DNA of 64,000 bases from Choristoneura fumiferana (lineage: Eukaryota; Arthropoda; Insecta; Lepidoptera; Tortricidae): positions 6,880,549 through 6,944,548 of the forward strand of contig NC_133495.1 of the NCBI RefSeq assembly GCF_025370935.1, read 5' to 3'. Of the stretch, positions 46,801 to 58,100 are shown piece by piece (position 1 is the first letter of the stretch; every line of letters begins with the position of its first letter). The notes below the pieces were generated by a model. The model was not told the origin of the DNA. It saw only the letters and a list, made by a program, of their open reading frames with translations, and did not search any database. The translations under genes were made by a program, and so were the position numbers.

Positions 46801-48407
46801 TTCTATTCTGAAGGCAACTAAACTAAATATTGCCTGAACACACTGCACTGAACTAATCTGACACATTTTTGTAAAACACAAATATGAATGCATAGTTTAT
46901 TTAAGAATTGTGTCTTATTTGTTCTAAAGCAATAATGTGGTCGAACTCTTGGCGCGATCAATATCTATCTATTGTATATATCTAATGCAGGGATTGGAGA
47001 GTTACATTTGATATTACACACAATTTCAATATACAGATTACAGACCGATTTAAGTAATTCTGACCGCGAACCAAGAATCTAACGATGAAAGCATAGTTTT
47101 TGCAAATCATGATGCGTGCAACTCACAGCAAAAAGGGTAAATAATAGTAATTGAGTGTACTGTCATGTACGTTTTCCTATCGAAGTGATCAGTTATTTAT
47201 TACTATTTTTTAATGTGAAAATGTTCGCATTCGTGAATTGTATAGTAAGCTGACCTAGTTATTGCTATATAGGTACACTCGTACTCGTAAAATTCTAAAT
47301 TCTGGGGTGCAGCCGTTCCCCTGTCCTGTTTTCCAAGTAATTTTCTTGGTGGTGTTCTAAGACTATACTGTGCATCGTAGTTCGTTGCACATTTTGCACA
47401 GTTTTGTCCTTTTCCATAAAAAAATAGTTCAAAAGTCACGAGAATCACAACACACACGTCATCAAATAATAACAACATTTACTTAATTCACATCGTTTAT
47501 TTAATCAAAACGTTATCTTATTACCTTTTTGGGGTACTCCATGCTTAGTAACCTTGGCTGAGTTCTTTCTGGACCGTTTTCTGTTTTTCTGAAGCTTGTG
47601 TAATTTGCGTTTTCGGCCTTTACCTTGATTTTTAATGTTAGTTCCATTCCTGAGAGGCAGTACTTTTGGTTTTTTTCCTTGGCGACCTACTTTTCGAGGA
47701 ACGCCGCCTTTATTAGGTTTACCGTTTAGTTTGCCAGTTTTGGGCAGAACTCCTCTTCTAGATTTCCTTCTTTTAACACCTTTCGAGACAGGCTTAGCGA
47801 CTTTGCCAGCGGGTTTTGCAACTTTGGCAGAACTTGGTGCTGGTTTATTTCCTTGTTTTAAAATACCCTTCTTGGGTGCAGCAGCCGGCTTGGCTTTGTT
47901 TATTTTATTATTATGAGGTTTACTCTCATTTGGTTTATTATCTTTCGGGTTGCTGTCTTTCTGTTTATTATCTTTCGATTTATTATCTTTTGGTTTGTTT
48001 TCAGCTGGTTTAACTGCTGATTTAGGTGTTTCCACTTTAGCTACTTTAGCTGGCACAGGGCTGTTCGGGTTAGCAGGAGCAGACCTTTTGTTCCTAGGTA
48101 ACAATTTCCTTTCCCTGTGCTTATGGAAGAAGTCAAAATCGATCGGGAAGTAAGGGCTGTCGGGTATTATTGTCGACACTTTCGGGAACACGGTATACGA
48201 GTGGTCCATCTTTCCTGGTTTCTTTGATTTCAGCATAGGCTTTATCGTCTTTATAAACCTCGCCGAGTTTATCATTTTCGCGTTAAGCATCTGACCCTGG
48301 TGTACCTTTTTAGGGTACGTTTTGAATAACAGTGAGTCCTTCTCATCTTCGTGGGAGTGGACAATGTGTAAATGATATATTATCAGAAAAAGAAGCAGAG
48401 GCTTCAT
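40572..48407 (-). CDS. Secreted inactive S1 serine-protease homologue with a polybasic N-terminal region (7 exons)
   Basis: Exons in transcript order: 48407-47525, 46665-46524, 45126-44965, 44526-44433, 43354-43196, 41697-41627, 40812-40572. They total 1752 nt (583 residues), with all phases matching. Residues 1-18 are a signal peptide. A furin-type site RNKR is at 105-108, and about 110-294 is Lys/Arg/Pro/Asn-rich. The trypsin fold runs from about 298 to 533, with LIAARDGTAEEYPYMVSIQ replacing the IVGG start. The catalytic His is Asn338 (STANC), Asp385 is kept (DNDIAL), and the catalytic Ser is Thr483 (RDTGAP), with Gly193 also changed to Arg. The cysteine pairs 323/339, 452/469 and 479/505 remain. 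It must therefore be non-proteolytic; insect homologues of this kind act as immune or matrix cofactors, but its own role is unknown. A basic tail of about 50 residues follows the domain. Confidence 0.9.
40837..40939. mobile_element. Foldback MITE in intron 6 of the protease homologue
   Basis: GTATTGCCTAACGTTACTGA mirrors CAGAAACATTAGGCAATAC, with inner arms AATCAAATGACAG and CTGTCATTTGATT. It ends only 24 nt from the exon 7 acceptor. Confidence 0.75.
41317..41506. mobile_element. GTACCCTTAGTGTAAG foldback MITE (copy 2)
   Basis: Same arms as 15909-16101. The loop reads CGTTCCGCTAGAGGCGCTG on the plus strand. Confidence 0.75.
41627..41697 (-). CDS. Serine-protease homologue exon 6 (degenerate active-site Ser)
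   Basis: Acceptor ACTATTTCAG, donor GTGAGTTT, phase 0 to phase 2. Encodes RDTGAPAVSDGILWGLASWG then LRK, so the canonical GDSGGP has become RDTGAP. Confidence 0.92.
41859..42486 (-). mobile_element. Inverted copy of the 630-bp repeat
   Basis: Begins AAACCGGCCAAGAGCATCTT and ends TTTGGCTGCGGAACCCTAAA, the reverse complement of the 21915 copy with scattered differences. Confidence 0.75.
42917..42964. repeat. Perfect 15-bp hairpin between 9-bp direct repeats
   Basis: CTTAGAGCAACGCGG (42917-42931) and CCGCGTTGCTCTAAG (42950-42964) pair exactly. ACTTACATC occurs at 42909-42917 and 42965-42973. Confidence 0.8.
43196..43354 (-). CDS. Serine-protease homologue exon 5
   Basis: Acceptor CGTTTTGCAG, donor GTGAGTTT, 53 whole codons. 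NHEKCNNITQRFGVAVTENF then ICLTQ matches the C168-C182 loop, and RRAPCT carries Cys191. The residue at the S1-pocket base (189) is Ala rather than Asp. Confidence 0.92.
43918..44245 (-). mobile_element. Minus-strand SINE interrupted by a MITE
   Basis: The minus strand shows box B GGTTCGATCCCCG near 44225 and the tail AAGCTTTGCTTAGTTTGGGG. The body is split at the TA of CTTGTACTATG. Confidence 0.75.
43976..44109. mobile_element. TA-target MITE nested in the SINE
   Basis: TACAGTCACCAGCATTAATA mirrors TATTGCTGCTGGTGAGTGTA. Removing it restores the SINE with a single TA. A second copy is at 55028-55164. Confidence 0.85.
44433..44526 (-). CDS. Serine-protease homologue exon 4
   Basis: Acceptor CAATTAACAG, donor GTAAGTCC, phase 2 to phase 0. 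Encodes FSHAVHSVDLPNKAMMPPFD and DFWVTSFGAER, corresponding to the V..I.LP...F.... W.TGWG region of trypsins. Confidence 0.9.
44965..45126 (-). CDS. Serine-protease homologue exon 3 (Asp position)
   Basis: Acceptor TTTGTTCAG, donor GTGAGGCT, phase 2 to phase 2. KIMEVVKHPRWSIRSSPDND then IALALLDRML is the typical strand around catalytic Asp102, which is retained. Confidence 0.93.
45141..45265. mobile_element. CTACGAAATTCGAA-family foldback MITE (copy 2)
   Basis: AATTCTAAAATCGAAGTTTG mirrors AAGTTCGAATTTTGCACTTC around CGTATTAAATATTATTAG. It abuts the exon 3 acceptor region of the protease homologue (14 nt away). Confidence 0.65.
45470..45740 (-). mobile_element. Decayed LINE fragment with a zinc-finger-like C-terminus
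   Basis: The minus strand encodes LKRQILKDRPKPS and YCAPCDRVFKTKFGLASHIE, the CxxC...GLxSH motif found at the end of some non-LTR ORF2 proteins. The adjacent CAGCCTATATACGTCCCACT phrase also occurs at 60050 and 35607. Confidence 0.45.
46314..46476. mobile_element. Harbinger-like foldback MITE
   Basis: GGCCCAGGCCGCACTACGGC mirrors GCCGTAGTGTGGCCTCGGCC. Inner arms contain TAAACCGCCGCGGTTTTTAA. Flanked by TAA at 46311-46313 and 46477-46479. Confidence 0.8.
46524..46665 (-). CDS. Serine-protease homologue exon 2 (domain start, His position)
   Basis: Acceptor CTAGTCGCAG, donor GTGAGTAC, phase 1 to phase 2. Encodes RRLIAARDGTAEEYPYMVSI then QKDDEHWCSGALLNRRLIAS and TANCFW. The catalytic AAHC motif reads TANC. 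Confidence 0.92.
47525..48407 (-). CDS. Serine-protease homologue exon 1 (signal peptide and lysine-rich region)
   Basis: Starts MKPLLLFLIIYHLHIVHS, a clear secretion signal. A 294-codon open stretch follows, ending at a GTAATAAG donor (phase 1). Highlights are HRERKLLPRNKR before Ser109, the Lys/Asp/Asn repeats KPKDNKSKDNKQKDSNPKDN, the basic clusters VKRRKSRR and KNRKRSRKN, and a sequon NGT at 254. The frame runs only six codons past the donor before a stop, supporting the splice. Confidence 0.9.
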
Positions 48408-48545
48408 CGCTCGGATACTGGAGAAAAACTAGAAACAAAGTCGGATTTGATTTTATGGGATTAACGAATTTAAATTAAATTGACCGATAACTTTACTTAC
48501 GATTAATTTCCACCAACTTGGTGCGTTTGATTGGTTTTTATATGA
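48408..48545 (-). promoter_or_regulatory. TATA box and probable 5' UTR intron of the protease homologue
   Basis: On the minus strand TATAAAAA occupies 48542-48535. A GTAAGTAAAG donor lies at 48500 and a TTTTTCTCCAG acceptor ends at 48418, ten nt before the ATG at 48407. The 83-nt span looks like a leader intron. The implied first leader exon would be very short, so the true cap site may lie further upstream. Confidence 0.45.
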
Positions 48546-48739
48546 ATTCAGTTAAGTAGATTTTCATTACTCAGTTCCAGTGGTCTTTCCAGTATGAATT
48601 ATATTGTAATAAAATAAAAAATATTTTATTCAAAACCAGGCTATAAACATGGAAATAAAATGTGCTTATAAAAAAGGAAATAAACTTTATTCAAATAGCT
48701 TACATTTCTAAACCAAATCAAAGTTAGGTTTTTTGATAA

Positions 48740-48945
48740 GGCACTGTGCGAGAGCGACACACGGAATGCGACAAACGGAGGACCTGGGTTCGATTCCCAG
48801 CACTGGTCTCTTTTTCTGGTTTTTCTGTGCATCTATGTTTCAGTTTGTATTTTCGACATGGATTTTACGGGATGACCGTAAAAGTAACAAAATTTGGAGT
48901 TGAAATAAAAAATTCAAAAAGACTCCAAAAACCAATCTTGATGAT
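48740..48945 (+). mobile_element. tRNA-derived SINE without the inverted arm
   Basis: GACCTGGGTTCGATTCCCAG (box B) and the tail TTTCAGTTTGTATTTTCGAC, GATGACCGTAAAAGTAAC match 1590-1790. There is no upstream inverted tail. Confidence 0.75.
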
Positions 48946-49011
48946 GAGTTTCCAAGCCCAGCGCACGTCAGTCGCGCCGTGGTAGTGGTAGCGCATAGTA
49001 CGAACACGGGC

Positions 49012-49175
49012 CTAGTCTTTGACAGCGAGTTTCTTATACGTGGCGAGCTGCGCGGCGAGCTGCTGCAGTATGACGCGCGCGGGCGGCGCGTCTGGCGGCG
49101 CGCGCGCAATCCGCACCGCGCGCCCGCACTCGCGGACCAAGTACTCCAGCTCGCTGTCCATGTGGCTGCCGTCAC
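49012..49175 (-). CDS. IFT52: IFT52 terminal exon 9
   Basis: Acceptor TTTGCCCGCAG; the stop TAG is at 49014-49012. Encodes DSELEYLVRECGRAV, then RVILQQLAAQLATYKKLAVK, the C-terminal helix. It is extremely GC-rich (GCGCGCG runs) compared with its AT-rich flanks. Confidence 0.93.
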
Positions 49176-52100
49176 CTGCGGGCAAAGACTTTGATAGTAG
49201 TTAATGATGAGCCGTTGTGGCCTAGTGGTTTGAACTATGGCCTCTCGAGCAGAGGATCGTGGGTTCAAAACTTCAAACCGGACTCGCACCTTTGAGTTTT
49301 TCGAAATTGATATCCGTTTAATTTGAAATTTACCACGAGCCTAACGACGAAGGAAAATCTCGCCAGAAAACTTGCATATAGCTACGATAAACGCAATAGT
49401 CTGGAATCAATGATGATGAGTAGTAAATATTGACTAGATAGTAAGGATCCTTTAAAACCGTTTGACCAAGATTTTTTTGTAACAAATGAAACGAAAATCT
49501 TAGCGATTAGCAAGACATCGTTTTTTTGTGTTTGAGGAAGAGTACGAGGAAAAACAAATTAAGAATAAGAAATACAATAATACCTTAATTTTATTCAATC
49601 TATCCAGTAATTATTAACAATTTTTCTTTGTATCTAAGTCAACAAAGTGTCTTTTCTTTGTACCAAGTCAACGAGTGTCTCTACCAGGAATGGATCAATG
49701 ATTGAAATCCCGAGTAGAGTTTGCTTTCGAAGTATAATCCAATGTTGTAAATTTTCTGTTAACTTGCGGGGTCTGTGTTAGGAAGTGCAAATGTTATGCA
49801 TTTTTGCACACATACCTTTCTCTTTTAACTGAGCTACGCGCATCGCATTACGATCATGTATGTGTTCCTAGTACTCCGACATTAGATGAGTTTGTTGGTG
49901 GCGTACAACACCAAAGAAGAAAGAAACCAGAAAACCAGATTCCTAATGCGCGAAAGTAAACTGTTTGATTTTCTATTTGACCTCTCTATTAATATTAAAC
50001 TGCTGAAACGATTTAGATGAAATTAGGTATGGAGATAATTTGAGACCCAGGGAAGGACATAGGATAGTTGTTTTTATCCCGGAAAATTACATAATTAGTT
50101 GCCGCGCGATAAAAGAAGTTTTCGCTGACGGAGTTGGGGGCAGCAGCTAGTATGTGATATTATTTGCCTAAGACTTGGCCAGGCTTTTCATGATTTGCCC
50201 AGTCTGGTAAATAAAAGAAGATAAAAGACAAAAATTACAGATTCCGAATTAATCGAATTCAATATCTGTAATAATAAAATCCATGCTGTCACTTTTCTTT
50301 CATTAATTTTATTATTATTATTGAAATAATACACTGACAGCTCTTAGAGCTGATGCGTGTAAGTATATCACTGCACTACTGTTCTTAGTTTTTTTTTGTG
50401 TTTGTATAGTCTACCTATTTTCAAAACTGTTTACTGAAGGTGCACTTATCACAAGGGATTCATCCTTTAAAGGTCAAACAAAGGTCAAACACATTTTTGG
50501 CTATATTTTCGTAACCCTTACGTATTTTTGGATCAGAATGGGACAGAAGTGTATCCCTCGAAATGGTTTTCGAATCAGGGTACGTACATTGCTAAAATAT
50601 AAATATGCCAATTCGCCATTCCATGCTGACAAGATTTAGTGGTCCCTAGTCTACGACAGCTATTTTAGACGAACCTTGTCCCATCCTCGCGGTGGGCGGC
50701 TGCAGACATTTGTTGGCGAGCCGGGCCAGCTGCGCTCGCTCGGAGCTCAGCGCCTCGTCCAGATCGAACAGCTCCAGTGGAGGCGGCGGCGGCTCGCGGA
50801 ACGTAGGAGGAAACACCTGCAGAAACCGCTAGCTCGGTTATGTTGCCCTAGTACTTCATAGAGTGCGAAAATTAGAAACCCGCGGTACCTAATGCTTTTA
50901 TCATTTTCCGAACAAGACTGTTTAATGAGGCTCAGTTGCTGGAAAAAATCTCTAATTGGTTTTTAATGAATGTTGAAAGTTCATGCCACGTTGCTTTCAT
51001 GAGTTCGGTAAAATTTTACATCATTAATAGTTTAACGTTGTACTTGTCAATTTACGTTTATAGGTAAATAATAGGTGCTAGTCTTAATCGGAACTTTCTA
51101 TCTCCAACAAGCGTTTCATTCATTCTCCTGGGCAACGTTTCATTCATACTTTCTACGAAAGTTTCTACGAGTATCATCGTATTTATAAGATATTTTTATT
51201 ATTTATCATATTTTGCATCATGAGAGCTAAACAAGGAATTCAATGGTTACTTTTCGCATTTTCGTTTGTAAATAAATTGAAGTAGAGTTTATTTAACATC
51301 TCAAAGTTTAAGAAATCTTTTATTATTAAAACTAATGTTCATCTATTTACCGCTAGTTGTAACGGCGGGAATGGTGTCTCGAACTGTGGAGCTATGAGCC
51401 GTAACGGTTCGTGCTTAACTCCTAACGCGTCATAGAGCCCTAGTACTTCAGGCACTGAAACACAAAGAAACAATCAACATTCGCGTCGCGGAATGAGGCG
51501 AGCGTCCAATAAACTATTTTAATTTTACGATGAAATAGCCGATGTGATTTATCTGTCCCATTCATACATATAGGTACGATTTATGCGGGAAAAATAGGCT
51601 AACAAACGGACTGTAAACAAAGCTCACTGTAATAGTAAGTTTATAAAAACGAGACCGAAACGGAAGACGTCCATTGCTGAACAAAGTCCTTCTAACCTAG
51701 AATGCTACAATGAACACTAACTCGCCACTTGCATCCACCAGTTGCCCGCAACTCTACCACCAGTCCATCTAGTGAGAGGCCTGCCAACACTTCGTCTTCC
51801 GGTTCGGGGTCGCCACTCGAGGACGAGGACATATCTCCCCCAACTTTTATCTGTTCTATCATTCAACCACGCCGTGAAGCAGAGCTACGAAACTCGAAGT
51901 TCGTGTCGTGCGGTCCCTCTGACACTTATACTATTTAATACGAGAGCGAGAGGGACGTTACGATACGAACTTCGAGTTTCGAGTTTCGTAGTAGCCCTGC
52001 TGGGGCTACCTACGGTGCGCCAGGTTAAGCGTGAGCGACTACTAAAATGATCGCCAAAACGACACGTGAACAGGGCATGCGGGTGCAGCGGCGCCGGTCC

Positions 52101-55100
52101 GGCAGTGCGCCGTGCCCGACGTACTCACGGCGTGGGAAGTTCAGTGAGAAGAGCCGCCACTTAGCGGCGGCGGCGCCGTGGCCGGGCCGGCAGTGTGCCG
52201 TGCCGGACGTACTCACGGCGCACTAGGTTCAACAAGAAGAGTCGCCGTGTGAACAAAGCAACGGGTGAAGCGGCGCCGGTCCGGCAGCGTGCCGTGCCTG
52301 GCGTACTTACAGCGCGCCAGGTTCAGCGAGAAGAGCCGCCACGTAAAGAGCGCGTGCGGGTGCAGCGGCGCGAGGCGCGGCGGCGGCGCCGTGGCCGGCT
52401 CCGGCAGCGGCACCGTCGACAACCACATCGTGTCGCCGATCGTGCGGTACTCGTTTATCTGCACAAACAATTCATCGATTCAAGCGTTACTTTGCGAAAT
52501 ACAAGGTGTTAAAATAACTCAAACCTGAAAGTAGTTTTCTCAAAAATTTGCGTAAAAGTTGACATTATTCTTTACATATCAGAAGGCGAAGTGCATAATT
52601 TATGGTCACAGAAAAAGTTAAAAGTTAAAAAAGATTGCTGGTTCGCTAGCTCAACAATAATGTCGCATACAAATTCCATTATTGTCGAGTCTCAAACTTT
52701 GTAAAAAGTTATGGCCGTGGAAATGTTGGCACAAGGCGTATGTATACAACCAAATTAGTTATTTTATCGGAACTCCGGACTTTTTTATTGGGTCTGAAAC
52801 AGCTTGTGATGCTTACAGTGGAAAAGTACACCTACAGTTTTTTTAATGAATAAAAGGCGGGGAAATCATAAAAAAATATTGGAATAAAATTAAATGTTGT
52901 AATATATTTTGAGAAAGCTTTATATTAGTCTGTGCTGGAATAGCCACGACAATAATCTACTATTGTTCAGAATCGAGAGGAGAATACACTATATTTTAAA
53001 GCAAGTTATGTTTTTTTAAAGCCCTTTTTCACTGTGTTCAGTTTAAAAGTTATGAATGCTAACTAATCAATATCTTAGCGGGATTGCATACTAAGGGTAT
53101 GTATTTAGATAGTTTAATACTGGCCGTTTTTCTGTCAGTAAGCATGTTTTTTTTTTCTAAAAACGGTGAAGCGCAACCGACAAGTACAAATTACAAGTGT
53201 AGCGTTAAAAATTACTGAGTTAGCATACGAATATTTTTTGGAATATTACGGTATTTGAAAAGAAATGCTAAACTAATTTAAAATAATCTAATAAACTCTT
53301 CATAAAGGGTGCATAAAAAATACATGCACCAAATTTTATGTCGCTAAACAGAGCGTTTAAGATATATCAGAACTTTGATCCCGATCCAGTGGGAAAATCG
53401 GGATATAAAGTAAAATTTATTCCAGAAAAAGGTTTAATGTAACCTGGGTCGAGTTTTTACATCCGTTTGATGCACCTTAACGCTAAGAATTGTACCAGGA
53501 CAATAAAGGGAAAAAGGAGCTGTCTAGCTCGACTAGCTCTAGCACTGGAACTTCCTTTTTTGCAGGCCACCCGTCACCCTTTCTATAATGCCAAGTATTG
53601 TACCAGGCTAGCAGCGGTCGCAGGGAGCTTACGTCGGGATCCTCGACGTCGACGGGGTTGAGGTGCAGGTCGTTAACTCCGGCGAGGTGGTCGAACACCC
53701 GCTCCCGGATAAGGTCATTGCACTCGCACTCCAGATACTGGTCCGCGAAAAAATGGCCGGAACCAATCACGAAGAGTTTGCCTGCGGAAAGTAAAGCAGC
53801 AATGGGTGTACAAAAAATCTAATTAATTCGTCAGTTAAATTATCAAAAACATTGGCACAATGATGAAGATAATAAATAGCCAGATAAAGTTCCGCGTGTC
53901 GTGCTAAAAAGTGTCGAACGGGGTGACGTCACGTCACGGGCTCTACTTCCAAACTTTGATGCGATTCCTCATTTTTTGGTTGATTTACAAAAGAAAAAAA
54001 AAGTGTCCAACATTATCTAACTGACGGACTAATATAGAATAATATTTTAAATCAGGAAATTACACAATTAAAAATAGTCACACATATAATGTAATATTTC
54101 ATCATCAACATAGTCGTGACATCCGTATCGTATATTCAAAATGATAACCGCTACTGTCTGCGACTTTGTGATGCGACATGTGTTAATCTAGGTTAACTAC
54201 CTATGTTTATGTATGTCAAATTTCTTCCACGTCGTCTTTTTAGTTTTATTCATCTTTGAAATTATTGGCGGGATCATGGATAGTATCGATGGAGTTGTCT
54301 AGTCTATTGACTCTATACTCTATCCTCCTGAGTCCTCGCGTACTTTAACACTAAGTAATAATGGCCGAATGTACTTTATAAAGTACAAATTGTTGATTGA
54401 ATAAAGAATTCTAAGAATTTTGAAATAATATCCAAAATAACAAAGCAGGTCAAGCAGGTCGTCTAGGTCTTAAGCACTAAGTTTGCTAAAAAATGTCAGG
54501 ACTCAGGAGGCTGTAGAATAGACTCTATACATTCAAGAAGTGAATTGATTTTTGATATTCTATCAAAATGTAATAATAACTGTAATAGTGTGGACATGAA
54601 ACTACCGTGAGACTCACTCATATTAAATGATATTATTGTAACGGATAACTCACATCTTAAACCGGTTTAAGACGTGAATTATCCGTTACAATATCATTTA
54701 ATATGTAATAGTGTGATTAAAATTTAATATTTAAATTAAATAACTAACACGTGACGTGATGTATTTGGGACGAGAGCCTAGTCATTTAAGATTACTTAAC
54801 CCTTAATAAGGTAGAGGTAATTTAGCGACCACTTGCATTGAGTTGGAAACTGAACCTTGTTATCTTCAAAATACGTCACAATTTCTATTGTAATTATTGA
54901 AAATATGACTAGCTTTAAAAATATTCTTTGTCGGGTATGTATTTGATAGCTGCTTTTCATTCCGTTGTAGTATGCTCCAGTAAATGGCGCCTTATTAAGG
55001 GTTAAGTTAAGGGTTTCATGTGCTACATACAGTCAACTCCATTAATATCTGCCACAGCGGAGCGCGCAAAAATATCTGACACGTTCTATCATCCCTAGAA

Positions 55101-58100
55101 GTAGAGTCGTATATATTTACGCACACTTTGTTTGTTGTGTCAGGTATTGGTGCTGGTGGCTGTACGTATACCTATACCTAATCTTTAGAAAAGACCATCT
55201 AATCTAACCCTCTTTCGACTTTAGGAATATTCCTGCAACACCTGTAGAACTTTGATTCACTTTGGATCGGATCGGACGTGTGTTGAATTGACATGAAATA
55301 GTTACCATTATTTTACGAGCCCCAAATATAACTTGCCTCCGCTCTTTTCCGAGGTGTACAACGCAGCAACCGGCCTCTTCACAGGGTAGCAGACGTCGCT
55401 ACTGGACAAGATGGCCGCTGCGGGCCGCTTCACCGTCAGCGTGGCCCCGTACGGGTACACGAAGTTGGGGGTCGCTGGTTCTTCCCTGGTACATGGGATT
55501 TGTTATACTGGGAGCGCAGAAACGACTACATTTTTCTTTGTGCGTTTGTTTGTTAAGTATAACTCGTAAGTTAATTTTAACTCTATAATTAAGTAGGTAC
55601 ATTAGTAAAACTCATTTTAATCACACTTGCTCGTAAACAGTGTCGTAACATGCAGGCTACCTTGGTTGCAACTCAGTCTTCGATTTCGGGCTTCTAATAG
55701 ACTCTCGTTTGTCATCTGTCTGTCGTGTGTCTCTTAAGACACAACTATTTCAAGTAGGTGTGAAGAAATATTAAATTCGCCATTTTGTAGTTGTAGCACA
55801 GAATAAGTAATACTTAGTACAAGTACAAGTTGTAGTGACAGCCATCTTGATATTCAAATATTGGCGACATATAAATTGTGTTGTCATCGAAACTAAAGGT
55901 GTAACGAGTACGTGCCCAATTTCCAATCAATTAGTCAACGGGAAAGGGACATGAACATTACCAAACATTAGATTAGGTAGTTAATTACTTTCGGAAGGGC
56001 GAATCAGAAACAACGCAGAATTTTTCTTAGTTTTCTATTTTCTAAGAATAAGATGCGTCTTCACAGCATCAGTACCAGGAGCGCATAACTTACAAGTAGT
56101 CGTCCGACTCGCTAGCGTAGTTAGGCATCTTCATTATCTGCTTTGTGACTGCTCGGTTGAGGATACCGTTTGAGATGTGACACTCCTTCGGATGGTAGAA
56201 CTTGTGGTATTTAGCACGCACCACGCAATCTGGGTCACCAGGAGATAATGACAATGAATTAGGTACAATGTTAAAAGTATTATGTCTGTACTTCAATACC
56301 TATCTATCTTCTAACCTAATACATATATAAAATTATCGGGTCAAAAATGTTTGTGCCCATTCGTTCGAAACAGCTTGACCGATTTTTATGATTTTTTTTT
56401 GTGTATTATATTCCGTACGACTGAGATAGGACGTGAACTATTTTTCATACTTACGAGGGCGGAGTAGCTAAGCTAGTATTAATTAAAAAAATTGCATTCG
56501 TCACTGTCATGAAATAATTGAACATATTATGTATTTAATTAACATGATTAGTTGGGGTTAAATTCAAGCAGGATTATGTTGTCAGCAGCAGGTAATGTAG
56601 GAGTTCGAAAAGTTTGACGTTTATGAGAAGGTATCTAGTAGATAATAACGTTACTTTGCGGATCTATATCAATGAACTGCTTCACCGCTGAAACATACAG
56701 CTGTAGCGGAGATGCAGGCTAAAAATCATGTCATCTCAGGATATAATACGTCCCACATACTGCATGGCACAGGCCACCTCTATGTACGAGAGCGATCGGG
56801 TCGTATTTCCCACGCTGGCCCAATGCGGATCGAGGACTTCACACACACAATTGAATTTATTGGCAGGTGTGTGCAGGTTTCCTCGCGATGTTTTTGTTCA
56901 CGGTCAGGTTTCCTTTAGGGACATGGTTAAATTTTCAAATGTAATTTAGTACATAAAATTTCTAAAACCTCGGAGGTGCGAGGCCGGGCTAGAAACCACG
57001 AAGGAACCTAAAAGATAACGTACCGTTATTAACCACAATCCCATATTCTTCCAAAAAGAAGTTAATATTCGTATTCATCCGCTCCTCCCCGCCGTCGGTC
57101 ATCGCGACAAGGACGGAGTCGCCTCGCTCGACCACACTCTTCAGGCACGCTAGCTCGTCGTCCGTGAACACGTTCTGCGGCCCTGGTACCACTAGGATTT
57201 TCACGTCTTGCAGAATGTTTGGGGAGAGCTCCTCGCGGTTTCTGAAATTTTGGTAAGAGGTACCTAGAACTAACGTAGCACCGACTTGCACTTGCAAATT
57301 GCACTTTTCTGTTTTTTTGTTGACAAACACGTAAACGTACGAGTAGAACGAGAAACATGTAAGATAAAATAAATGTAAATAATTTTAAATGTCTTATTCC
57401 TTTATTCTGATTATTTTAACCCTTAACGAAAAAGAGGGGTGTATCATAGTTACATAGTCATAGCTCCCAATTATTTTATAAAAAAAATTAAGTTGTTTAT
57501 TATAAGCCAAAAATAGCAATAAAGTGTATCTTAAGTACTTAGTTAATAATCTTTATTATTTAAGATTTATCGACACCTAGTTTCATTGAAATAGTTCTTT
57601 GCTAAATTTCATTATAATCAGTTCAGCCTTTATCGAGATATTGAATTTTAAAAGGACAAATTGACAATGGGTCGAATGTTTATCAGTTTATCAACTTTTC
57701 TAATTTAGTTAATACTAGCCGTTGCCCGCGACTCCGTCCGCGCACAATTCGTTTATCGCTATCCTGCGGAAACTATGCAATTTTCCGGGATACAAACTAT
57801 CCTGTGTCCTTCTCAGGGACCTAAACTATCTGGATACCGAATTTCATCTGAATCGGTTCAGTTAGACGTGATAAAGTAACAAACAAATAAAGAAACAAAC
57901 AAACAGACTTACAAACTTTTGCATTTATAATATTAGTGAGATGAGATATTTAATTATTGCTATAGGTAGAGTCATTCACGATGACGCGTGCCGTGGTTCT
58001 TATTACAATGTCATTAATGTCTAATTTGAATAAAAATCACGCGTCTTCGTGGATGGCGCTAGGTATATAAGCAATTACATAGGTACAATCTGCAGCAGAA

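Larger units (their letters stand above)
48408..49011. other. Short gap between IFT52 and the downstream protease homologue
   Basis: 604 bp separate the IFT52 stop codon from the next minus-strand ATG. It holds a SINE at about 48740-48945 and minus-strand AATAAA signals near 48692 and 48631 that could end IFT52 transcripts. Confidence 0.6.

Noticed and set aside
47635..48153. Leu/Phe-rich plus-strand frames with apparent membrane segments
   Set aside because: They are the complement of the lysine-rich exon of the protease homologue.
52195..52528. Arg/Gly-rich frames around 52.2-52.5 kb on the plus strand
   Set aside because: They are antisense shadows of GC-rich IFT52 exon 6 and its tandem copies.
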